64,000 bases of DNA from NCBI GenBank assembly GCA_001770855.1, contig MESE01000090.1:27486-91485 (forward strand), given 5' to 3'. This DNA comes from Burkholderiales bacterium RIFCSPLOWO2_02_FULL_57_36 (lineage in GTDB: Bacteria; Pseudomonadota; Gammaproteobacteria; Burkholderiales; Burkholderiaceae_D). The stretch's first letter is position 1. Each line of letters starts with the position of its first letter. The position numbers and the translations under genes were made by a program. The notes under the pieces were generated by a model. That model saw only the letters and a list, made by a program, of their open reading frames with translations. It had not been told where the DNA came from and ran no database searches. Positions 57,297-64,000 of this stretch are shown here, piece after piece.

Positions 57297-58532
57297 TCAA
57301 TTGATTTGTGGGTGATTCGACCGGTCATCGGAATTTTGCGCGTCGGCAGATTGAACGACCTTGCCCGCATCCGATTGGGAAGTCTCGACCGAGACACGCT
57401 GATCCGGGTCGAATTGGTGAGAAAACGCATCCACCGAATCCGTGCGCCGCTGCCGGTCTTCGGGCAGCGTCGGGCCGCTTTGAATATATAGCGTGAGCAA
57501 CTCGGCAAGGTTCACCAATACCGAAATATGCGTGCGCTCGTAACCGTGTGATGCATCCGTGCCGAAACATAGCAAGGCGGTGCGTATATCGTGGCCGGCA
57601 CTGACCGCCGCGCCTGCGTCCGAGTGATAAAAGCGGAACACGTCGCGATTGCTCGGAATATCGTATTTGTCGCAAAACTTCAGCAGCCTGCGCGTCAGGT
57701 GATAATCGTGCGGTCCGGCGGAATCCATCAGCGGAATTGTCACCCCGCGTTCGCGCGCGCCCTGTCCTGCCGCCACCGGTCCGATATCGACGCCGATCAC
57801 TTCGCTGACATCTTCCTCGATCACGGCGGTTGCACCGGACCCCACTTCTTCGGACAAGGTGAATACCGGATGGCAATCCATCGGCACCGGCACCCGGCTG
57901 TCGACCACCGCCTTCAACGCGGCCAGCAGCGCGGCGACGCCGGCCTTGTTGTCCAGATAGCGCGAGACGATGAAGCCGTTCTCCAGCACTTCAGGATTGG
58001 CATCGAATGCGATGAAATCGCCGATCTGGATATTCAGCGCCGCCACATCGGCGTCGCACGCGATCTGCTCGTCCACCCTCACTTCAAGCTGAGCCCAGTT
58101 GACCGGCTGCGAGTCGATCGCCTCGTTATGCACGTGCCCGGATGCCAGCAGCGGCAACACCGAGCCGCGATGGCGTCCGCTCTCGGTAAATACCGTGACC
58201 CGGCCGCCTTCGGCCCAGCGGCTCGACCAAGTGCCGATCGGCATCAATGCGAGACGCCCGTCGGGCTTGATCCGGCTGACCATCGCACCGAGCGTATCGA
58301 GGTGCGCGACAACCGCGCAGGCGGGACTGGATTTGCGCCGTTCCGGCAGATTACGGCGCAGCATGCCGCGAATCGTGCCGCGCCGCGTCAGCTGATATGA
58401 AATATGTATTTCATCGAGCTTGCGTCCCACGTAGTGCACGATTTCATCGGTCAATCCGGCAGGGCTGGGGATTGCCAGCAACTCCAGCAAGGTGGCCTTG
58501 AGATAATTGGCGTCGATCGCAAGTTTTTCCAT
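57297..58532 (-). CDS. M42-family peptidase of the NAGGN system
   Basis: A 411-residue metalloaminopeptidase-like protein. Metal ligands and catalytic residues are visible: VVAHLDTLGAMV (His and Asp), YLDNKAGVAALLAAL (bridging Asp), SEEVGSGATAVIEED (Glu pair) and VDIGPVA. M42 enzymes of this subgroup are found beside NAGGN synthesis genes and probably degrade or recycle the osmolyte or its peptides. It lies 6 bases after the synthetase stop, so it is the last gene of the operon. The C-terminal tail of about 50 residues is polar and not conserved-looking. Confidence 0.88.
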   Translation of the reverse strand: MEKLAIDANYLKATLLELLAIPSPAGLTDEIVHYVGRKLDEIHISYQLTRRGTIRGMLRRNLPERRKSSPACAVVAHLDTLGAMVSRIKPDGRLALMPIGTWSSRWAEGGRVTVFTESGRHRGSVLPLLASGHVHNEAIDSQPVNWAQLEVRVDEQIACDADVAALNIQIGDFIAFDANPEVLENGFIVSRYLDNKAGVAALLAALKAVVDSRVPVPMDCHPVFTLSEEVGSGATAVIEEDVSEVIGVDIGPVAAGQGARERGVTIPLMDSAGPHDYHLTRRLLKFCDKYDIPSNRDVFRFYHSDAGAAVSAGHDIRTALLCFGTDASHGYERTHISVLVNLAELLTLYIQSGPTLPEDRQRRTDSVDAFSHQFDPDQRVSVETSQSDAGKVVQSADAQNSDDRSNHPQIN

Positions 58533-58538
58533 GGCACA

Positions 58539-60290
58539 TCAAGCCGTGACCGGAAACAGGAAATCGATGAAGCGCTGCGCGGTCGGTTGCGGATCATGGT
58601 TGGCAAGCCCGGGCCGTTCGTTGGCTTCGATGATCACGTATTCCGGCGAGTCGGGCGACGGCACCAGGAAATCCAGTCCGACCACTGGAATGCGCAGTGC
58701 GCGCGCAGCGGTTTCCGCCGCTTCGCGCAAAATCGGATGCAGCGCGGCGGTCACGTCGTGTATCGTGCCGCCGGTATGCAGGTTGGCGGTTTTGCGCACC
58801 TGAATCGGCCGGCCGTGCTCGGGCACCGAATCGCAAGTCAATCCCTGTTCCGCAAGGCAACGCTCGGTTTCGGTATCCACGGGAATTTTACTTTCCCCGC
58901 CGGTCGCCGCGGCACGGCGCGCGCTTTGACGCTCGATCAATGCTGCAATAGTCGACACGCCGTCGCCGACGATGTGCGCAGGCCGGCGAATTGCCGCCGC
59001 CACGACCTTGTATCCGATCACGACAATGCGCAGATCCTGTCCGGCGCAAAACTCTTCCAGCACGACATGCCCGCCTTCCTTCTCGGCACGCTCAATGGCC
59101 TCGGCCATATGCTGTTCGCCGCGCACATCAACGCTGATGCCGCGTCCCTGCTCGCCAAGCGCGGGCTTGACCACGATCGCGCCGTGCTTGCGCAGGAAAG
59201 CCGCATTCGTATGCGGATCGGCCGCGACCTGCTGCCGCGGCACGCGCAAGCCGATCGATGCCAGACGGCGCAGCGTCAGCACCTTGTCCTGGCACCAAGT
59301 CATCGCGACGCCGCCGGTCAAGTCGGTGAGCGATTCGCGGCACAGGATTTCATGGCCGCAATAGCGAAGTTTGAAAATTGCCGCCTCGGTATCGAGAACG
59401 TCCACGCTGATGCCGCGCCGGCGTGCCTCGTCGATGATCAGCCGGGCGTATGGGTTGAGTCCGGCGAAGTCCGTGGTGTCCACAAACAAGCTCTCGTTGA
59501 TCGCGTTCTTGTGCTTGACCACAAAGCCCGCGGTCTGCGCGAATCCAAGCTTTTGATACAGTCCGATCGCATTCTCGTTGGTGTGCAAAACCGACAGGTC
59601 GAGACATGCCCTGCCACGTTCGGAAAAGCGGGTGATCAGCTCATTGACCAGGGATTGACCCACACCGGGCAGCGCGGTCTGCGGATCGACGACCAGGCAC
59701 CAGAAACTGCTTCCTCCCTGCTGGTCGCCGAATGCGATCAGATGATCGACGCCGATCACGGAGCCGATCACGTTACCGGTGCGCTCATCTTCGGCAATCA
59801 GGTAAATGATCGCATCGGCGTTTCGTTGCGCCCACACCATGTGCGGGTCCAGCGGCACCATGTCGCGCATGCTGTACAGGCGATTGATGGCGGCGATATC
59901 GGCGCGTGTCGACAGGGAGCGGATGGTCACGCCCGGCACCGGTCCTTCGACAGGAAGCGCCGGCTCCAGCGTGCGGCGAAAGATCAGCGACGGGTCCAGA
60001 AACAGGTTGGCCGGCGCGTCCGCCAGCACCAGTTGCGGAGCCTCGACATACATCGCGATATCGCGCTTTCCCTCCTGTTCGTTTTGCAGCTCTTGCGCAA
60101 TCAGTTTCGGCGATTCGAACGATGGAGCGAAAAGCAGCCTGCCCCAACCGATGTCGATGATTGCATTGCGCCGGGACGGCTGCGGTGTCGTGAAAGAAGA
60201 CATCGGATTGTCTCCCGTACTCTCGGTAAATGAATGCGGATCGGATTTCCCGACACCGCTCAATGATGGAACGGACGGGGTGAAGTCCAT
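58539..60290 (-). CDS. ngg: N-acetylglutaminylglutamine synthetase
   Basis: A 583-residue fusion. The first half is a GNAT acetyltransferase (LYSMRDMVPLDPHMVW, FWCLVVDPQTALPGVGQSLV, then LYQKLGFAQTAGFVV); the second an ATP-grasp ligase (GAIVVKPALGEQGRGISVDV, VVLEEFCAGQDLRIVVIG, GLDFLVP, IIEANERPGL). It makes N-acetylglutaminylglutamine, the precursor of the osmolyte NAGGN. ATG 60290 is chosen because AGGAGG lies just upstream; the open frame reaches further into asnO but without a start signal. Confidence 0.93.
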   Translation of the reverse strand: MDFTPSVPSLSGVGKSDPHSFTESTGDNPMSSFTTPQPSRRNAIIDIGWGRLLFAPSFESPKLIAQELQNEQEGKRDIAMYVEAPQLVLADAPANLFLDPSLIFRRTLEPALPVEGPVPGVTIRSLSTRADIAAINRLYSMRDMVPLDPHMVWAQRNADAIIYLIAEDERTGNVIGSVIGVDHLIAFGDQQGGSSFWCLVVDPQTALPGVGQSLVNELITRFSERGRACLDLSVLHTNENAIGLYQKLGFAQTAGFVVKHKNAINESLFVDTTDFAGLNPYARLIIDEARRRGISVDVLDTEAAIFKLRYCGHEILCRESLTDLTGGVAMTWCQDKVLTLRRLASIGLRVPRQQVAADPHTNAAFLRKHGAIVVKPALGEQGRGISVDVRGEQHMAEAIERAEKEGGHVVLEEFCAGQDLRIVVIGYKVVAAAIRRPAHIVGDGVSTIAALIERQSARRAAATGGESKIPVDTETERCLAEQGLTCDSVPEHGRPIQVRKTANLHTGGTIHDVTAALHPILREAAETAARALRIPVVGLDFLVPSPDSPEYVIIEANERPGLANHDPQPTAQRFIDFLFPVTA

Positions 60291-60358
60291 GATGTTCCTC
60301 CTGTCTTCGAACTTGCCAATGAAGCGCTTGCGAAAGAGACGGCCATGCGTTTTCCTCC

Positions 60359-62140
60359 CTACACTCCCTGCATCTGCAGCCATGCTTCGAGCAACGCGAT
60401 CTGCCACACCTTCGATCCGCGCAGCGGCGTGATGTGATCGTCCGGCGCCAGCAGCATCCGCTCCAGCGCGTCGCGCCGGAACAACCCGCGCGAGCGCGCC
60501 GCTTGCGTATCGACCGTATCGCGCACATATTCGAGAAATTCGCCGCGCAGATACTTCAGCGCCGGCACCGGAAAATAGCCTTTCGGCCGGTCGATCACTT
60601 CGGCGGGAATCACCGAACGGGCGGCTTCCTTCAATACGTATTTGCCGCCGTTGGAGACCTTGTGCCGCGCCGGAATGCGCGCGGCCAATTCCACCAGTTC
60701 GTGATCCAGGAACGGCACGCGCGCTTCGAGGCCGAATGCCATGGTCATGTTGTCGACCCGCTTGACTGGATCGTCCACCAGCATCACGGTGGTATCCAGA
60801 CGCAGCGCTCGGTCGATGACGCTGCTCGCGCCCGGCTTGGCGAAATGCGTACTGACGAAATGACTGCTTGCATCTTCCAGCACATACTCGGGCGACAGCA
60901 GCGCGCGCATTTCTTCGTGGCTGCGATCGAAAAAAACCCGCCGGTAGGCATCGAGACCCGCATCGGGATCGCCGATCTCCATTAACGGCGGATACCAGTG
61001 ATAGCCGCCGAACACTTCGTCGGCGCCCTGCCCGCTTTGCACCACGCGGCTTTGCAGCGACACCGCCTGCGACAGCAGGTAGAACGCGACGCAGTCATGA
61101 CTGACCATCGGTTCCGACATCGCGCCGATCGCATCGGGCAGTTCGCGCAGCAGGTCGGCGGCGGGAATATGCAGTTTTTCGTGGATGGTTCCGTAGTGGC
61201 GCGACACCAGGTCGGAATAGTGATATTCATCGCCGGCCTCGCTATCGACCGCTTCGAAGCCGATCGAATAGGTGCGCAGATCCGGTGTGCCGGCTTCGGC
61301 CAGCAAGCCGGTAATCAGGCTGGAATCGAGGCCTCCGGAAAGCAGCACGCCGACCGGTACGTCGGCCACCAGCCGCCGCTTGACCGACACCCGCAGTGCA
61401 TCGAGAACTTCCTCTTTCCAGTCGTCGAAACTGCGCTTCTCATCATCTTCGCTGCGCGTGAAATCGAGGCGCCACCATTCCGTGGTCTCGCATTTTCCGG
61501 TCGGGTGTACCGTCATCACGGTGCCCGGCGCCAGCTTGCGAATGCCGCGCAAAATCGTGTGCGGCGCCGGCACCACCGCATGAAACGACAGGTAATGATG
61601 CAAGGCCTGCGGATCGATCGACGTATCCACGCCGCCCCCGGCCAGCAGCGCCGGCAGCGTCGAGGCAAAACGCAAGTGGTCGTTGTTGAGCGTGTAGTAA
61701 AGCGGCTTGATGCCGAGGCGGTCGCGCGCCAGATAAGTGATGCCGCTGTCGCGTTCCCACAGCACGAAGGCAAACATGCCGTAAAGCCGCTCCAGCGCTT
61801 TCGCACCCCATGCATGCCAGGCCTTGATGATGACCTCGGTATCGCCGGTCGATATGAACTGGTATCCCTTGGCAGTCAGCTCCGCGCGCAGTTCGTGATG
61901 ATTGTAGATGGCGCCGTTGAAGACGATGCCCATGCCCGCCACATTATCGATGAACGGCTGGTGCGCGCGCTGGCTCAGATCCATGATGCTGAGCCTGCGG
62001 TGACCGAAGCAGCGCGAGCCGAGGCTGAAGATGCCTTCGCCGTCGGGGCCGCGCCGCGACTGCGCGGACGTCATTTCCGCAACGGTTTGCACATCGGCAA
62101 ACTGTTGATCGAAGCGCAGTTCTCCTGCGATGCCGCACAT
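60359..62140 (-). CDS. asnO: N-acetylglutaminylglutamine amidotransferase (AsnB-like)
   Basis: A 593-residue asparagine-synthetase-type enzyme. It must start MCGIAGEL (Cys2 is the glutaminase nucleophile after Met removal), so ATG 62140 is used. Later marks: SRRGPDGEG, the synthetase P-loop VGVLLSGGLDSSLITGLL (about residue 265) and PFLDHELVELA. In this operon it amidates acetyl-Gln-Gln to the amide NAGGN, an osmoprotectant made under salt stress. It is the first gene, with the divergent RES/Xre pair upstream. Confidence 0.92.
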   Translation of the reverse strand: MCGIAGELRFDQQFADVQTVAEMTSAQSRRGPDGEGIFSLGSRCFGHRRLSIMDLSQRAHQPFIDNVAGMGIVFNGAIYNHHELRAELTAKGYQFISTGDTEVIIKAWHAWGAKALERLYGMFAFVLWERDSGITYLARDRLGIKPLYYTLNNDHLRFASTLPALLAGGGVDTSIDPQALHHYLSFHAVVPAPHTILRGIRKLAPGTVMTVHPTGKCETTEWWRLDFTRSEDDEKRSFDDWKEEVLDALRVSVKRRLVADVPVGVLLSGGLDSSLITGLLAEAGTPDLRTYSIGFEAVDSEAGDEYHYSDLVSRHYGTIHEKLHIPAADLLRELPDAIGAMSEPMVSHDCVAFYLLSQAVSLQSRVVQSGQGADEVFGGYHWYPPLMEIGDPDAGLDAYRRVFFDRSHEEMRALLSPEYVLEDASSHFVSTHFAKPGASSVIDRALRLDTTVMLVDDPVKRVDNMTMAFGLEARVPFLDHELVELAARIPARHKVSNGGKYVLKEAARSVIPAEVIDRPKGYFPVPALKYLRGEFLEYVRDTVDTQAARSRGLFRRDALERMLLAPDDHITPLRGSKVWQIALLEAWLQMQGV

Positions 62141-62504
62141 AGGTGATTTTCCCCTTGCAAACAAAAAAGCTGTTTGAAAATAATTCGGCAGAACGATGCA
62201 GCCTGCGCAAAAAACATCATCGGCAGTTCATGCTGCCATCAAGAAAGATCCGCCCCGGCTTCAATATTTGCTTCTTTGTATATCTGTTGATAGAGGCTTG
62301 AGCAGTTGGTTTGTTCCCTGTATTCGTGCAATTCGAGAAAGGGAGGGTTTTCGATTCGCCGGCACTTGCCGTCAATGCGGAATCGGCTGAAATAGGTTTT
62401 GAGCGGAAGTGCTGCGTCGCTTGGCCTAATTGACCAGCGCAATCGGTCAAATACTTGCTGTGGAAATTATTATGGTATATTCTTTACTCAGAAAGGCAAA
62501 ACTC
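62141..62504. other. divergent promoter interval, asnO versus RES/Xre
   Basis: About 360 bases. A TTGCTG box (62455-62460) followed about 17 bases later by TATTCT fits a promoter for the antitoxin gene. A palindrome sits just upstream (next entry). No osmotic-response element could be identified for asnO. Confidence 0.5.
62430..62450. promoter_or_regulatory. candidate operator of the RES/Xre promoter
   Basis: Inverted repeat TTGACC and GGTCAA with 9 bases between, ending five bases before a -35-like TTGCTG. Such a site may bind the antitoxin for autoregulation. Confidence 0.4.
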
Positions 62505-62885
62505 ATGAAATCAGCATCTTCTTCATTACAAGACGCAACTGCTGCCGGTACTTTGAGCAAGGCCGTCGTTCGTGCCGGCAACATCCTGCAGATCAAGCAA
62601 ATGTCGATCGCGCGTATCCTGGGTGTGAGCGCCGCCACCATGTCGCGGCTGCATTCCGGAAATTATGTGCTGAATCCGGAACGCAACAAGGAATGGGAAT
62701 TCGCGCTGCTTTTCGTGCGCCTGTTTCGCTCCATCGATGCCATACTCGGCCATGGAGACGCGGCCCGGAAATGGCTGTCGGGGCATAACACTGCATTGAA
62801 CGGCCGACCCTCCGACCTGATAGAAAGCACGGAAGGACTGGTTCGGGTTCTTCATTACCTCGATGCCCATCGTGGCCGGATTTAA
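62505..62885 (+). CDS. Xre/MbcA/ParS-type antitoxin
   Basis: A 126-residue antitoxin. An Xre-like helix-turn-helix (QIKQMSIARILGVSAATMSRLHSG, about 29-52) precedes the DUF2384 helical part (WEFALLFVRLFRSIDAILGHGDAARKWLSGHNTALNGRPSDLIESTEGLVRVLHYLDA). It should bind and quench the RES toxin and repress the operon. AAAGG lies close before ATG 62505. The toxin start overlaps its end by 23 bases, the usual coupling. Confidence 0.9.
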   Translation: MKSASSSLQDATAAGTLSKAVVRAGNILQIKQMSIARILGVSAATMSRLHSGNYVLNPERNKEWEFALLFVRLFRSIDAILGHGDAARKWLSGHNTALNGRPSDLIESTEGLVRVLHYLDAHRGRI

Positions 62886-63588
62886 GCCGCAAACGCTGGC
62901 GCTGGAACTGTGGCGCGCGGTTGAGGCCCAGCATCGCGTATCGACCATGGTGCTGGTCGACACCCTCGACGAGCAAGCCTTGCTTGAGCGAATGCTCGAA
63001 GAATCGAAACCTGCACTTCAGCAAGGCCAGGACGCGTTGCACTGGCTGCTGTTCACGCCATTCAGGTACCCGCCGCTTCCCAACGGTTCACGCTTTCGCG
63101 GCCCGGCCGATCCCGGCGTGTTTTACGGCGCGGACCTGGTCCGTACCGCGTGCGCGGAACTCGGCTACTGGCGCTGGCGACTGCTGATGGACAGTCCTGA
63201 ACTGGCATCCATCGATCCGATGCAGCAAACCTTGTTCAAGACATCGATGCATGGAATAACGATCGATTTGACGAGTCCACCGCATTCCAAGCAACACAGG
63301 AAGTGGACCGATCCGTCCGATTATTCCGCCTGCCAGCAACTCGCGCGCGAGGCGCGGATTGGCGGGATCCAGATGATTCGCTATCAATCGGTACGCGACC
63401 CGGAGCACGGCAACTGCACGGCGGTGCTCAGCCACACCGCCTTCGCGGCAAACGCACCGGCGGAAAGCCGAACCTGGATGCTGGCGGTGTTCCGGCATCG
63501 CGTATTCTGGCGCTGCGATTCCATCTTTGAAGATCACGCGTATGAGTTTGATGCACGGGGTTGGGGTTGGAATGGAATGGATGCGTGA
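62863..63588 (+). CDS. RES-domain toxin (NAD-degrading)
   Basis: A 241-residue RES-domain protein. Family residues: Arg in WRAVEAQ (about 18), FYGADLVRTACAE with the Tyr (about 89), and a Ser/Asn-type region HTAFA. The R-E-S fold breaks NAD+ and halts growth when free of antitoxin. A 23-base overlap with the Xre gene. The C-terminal DARGWGWNGMDA is normal. The gene looks intact, so the pair is likely active. Confidence 0.9.
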   Translation: MPIVAGFKPQTLALELWRAVEAQHRVSTMVLVDTLDEQALLERMLEESKPALQQGQDALHWLLFTPFRYPPLPNGSRFRGPADPGVFYGADLVRTACAELGYWRWRLLMDSPELASIDPMQQTLFKTSMHGITIDLTSPPHSKQHRKWTDPSDYSACQQLAREARIGGIQMIRYQSVRDPEHGNCTAVLSHTAFAANAPAESRTWMLAVFRHRVFWRCDSIFEDHAYEFDARGWGWNGMDA

Positions 63589-63744
63589 TAAGCCTGCTGC
63601 AGCTTGGGGGGCACTTGGCAATGAAATCTGCATTGAGATGAAAAAAATGTGGGGATAAGCATAGCGCCTCTCGCCGTGCTCCCTTCGAAAACGCAAGACG
63701 GTTTTCCTTTCGTGGGTACATGCCGGGGGGTAGCCCGGCGGCTA

Positions 63745-63776
63745 CTCACTTTCTTTGCTTCGCCAAAGAAAGTGAG
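63745..63776. repeat. 13-bp perfect hairpin repeat
   Basis: Arms CTCACTTTCTTTG and CAAAGAAAGTGAG with loop CTTCGC. A widespread intergenic palindrome type in Burkholderiales; it may terminate the RES transcript. Confidence 0.8.
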
Positions 63777-63857
63777 CAAAGAAAGGCGACCGCAAGACGC
63801 TGCCCTTCGGGTACCCGTGAGAGTAATGCGCCAAGCGGGAAGCGAAACGAACTCGCT

Positions 63858-63894
63858 GCCCTTGCAGGGCGCGTATCCGCTTGCAAGCGGATAC
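63858..63894. repeat. tandem palindromes akin to those inside the MITE
   Basis: GCCCTTGCAGGGC (63858-63870) is followed by a 22-base perfect palindrome with arms GTATCCGC and GCGGATAC around TTGCAA (63873-63894), then GTTCCGCAGGCGCGG. The MITE at 10116-10365 has the same layout with arms GTATCGCC and GGCGATAC: base changes are matched on both arms. Confidence 0.75.
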
Positions 63895-63915
63895 CGTTCC
63901 GCAGGCGCGGGACAT

Positions 63916-64000
63916 TGTAGTGGTCAAGCAATTTCGGACACTGCGATAGGTTCTTTTTCTGCCCTGTTCCGTTCAAAGACGGCGGGCGACAGATTGCCCA
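63916..64000 (-). mobile_element. IS3-family insertion sequence end with transposase C-terminus (partial)
   Basis: From the right edge to the stop at 63924-63926 the minus strand reads GNLSPAVFERNRAEKEPIAVSEIA, the usual end of IS3-family OrfB transposases (NLSPxxFE, then a VS-containing tail). The element probably ends at TGTAGTGG (63916), since IS3 ends start with TG. Only 25 codons lie in the window. It abuts the palindromic repeat and the RES/Xre pair. Confidence 0.75.

Noticed and set aside
60359..62140. Plain asparagine synthetase
   Set aside because: The neighbouring ngg and M42 genes define the NAGGN operon, in which this enzyme acts on acetyl-Gln-Gln.

Overview
The window looks like chromosomal DNA of a betaproteobacterium of the order Burkholderiales, most likely an Oxalobacteraceae-type soil or water organism. 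The grounds are moderately high GC, protein styles close to that group (ImuA-ImuB-DnaE2 cassette, NAGGN osmolyte operon, Atm1-type exporter) and the kinds of palindromic intergenic repeats present. The genus is an inference and cannot be fixed from the sequence alone.

Layout. (a) 1-8873, minus strand: a hydrolase/SDR pair, selC (tRNA-Sec), a zinc-ribbon protein, an MgtC-like protein, then a complete selenocysteine-decoding locus: selB, selA, a UGSC-type selenoprotein read through an in-frame TGA (7156-7158), and a thioredoxin-fusion partner overlapping it. selD is not in the window. (b) 9100-12428: an SDR, a 250-bp MITE-like element, a ketopantoate-reductase-like gene and a DUF2007/EF-hand-like protein. 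(c) 12478-17850: the SOS mutasome imuA-imuB-dnaE2 with a LexA box. (d) 18109-24039: an orphan PilT-like ATPase, membrane proteins, a methyltransferase, then an AT-richer patch with a GNAT gene remnant, a CAA microsatellite and an HNH-like protein. (e) 24336-31325: a TetR / old-yellow-enzyme / DJ-1 electrophile-response module with twin operators, a nitronate-monooxygenase-like gene, a lipoprotein hydrolase and a PBP7-like endopeptidase. (f) 31373-45980: a glycan assembly locus with glycosyltransferases, a heptose-bisphosphate phosphatase, an ABC exporter, a carbamoyltransferase, UDP-xylose synthase and UDP-glucose dehydrogenase, arranged as two arms transcribed away from 40.2-40.6 kb. (g) 46026-54735: a soluble signalling block with a GGDEF-EAL protein, a double-domain KaiC-like ATPase with a small partner, two hybrid histidine kinases and a degenerate receiver. 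(h) 55339-57091: stress-type small genes (CBS pair, Gly/Ser/Thr-rich secreted protein). (i) 57297-62140: the N-acetylglutaminylglutamine amide (NAGGN) osmoprotectant operon. (j) 62505-64000: a RES/Xre toxin-antitoxin pair, dense palindromic repeats, and the end of an IS3-family insertion sequence cut by the window edge.

How they fit together. The strongest unit is the selenium locus: decoding machinery (selA, selB, selC) sits beside a probable client selenoprotein whose redox partner is translationally coupled to it. Several units are stress-linked (SOS mutagenesis, electrophile response, osmoprotection, toxin-antitoxin). The glycan locus makes its own UDP-glucuronate and UDP-xylose. Repeats and mobile remnants cluster at unit borders (10.0-10.4, 22.2-22.6, 27.0, 38.3, 44.5 and 63.7-64.0 kb).
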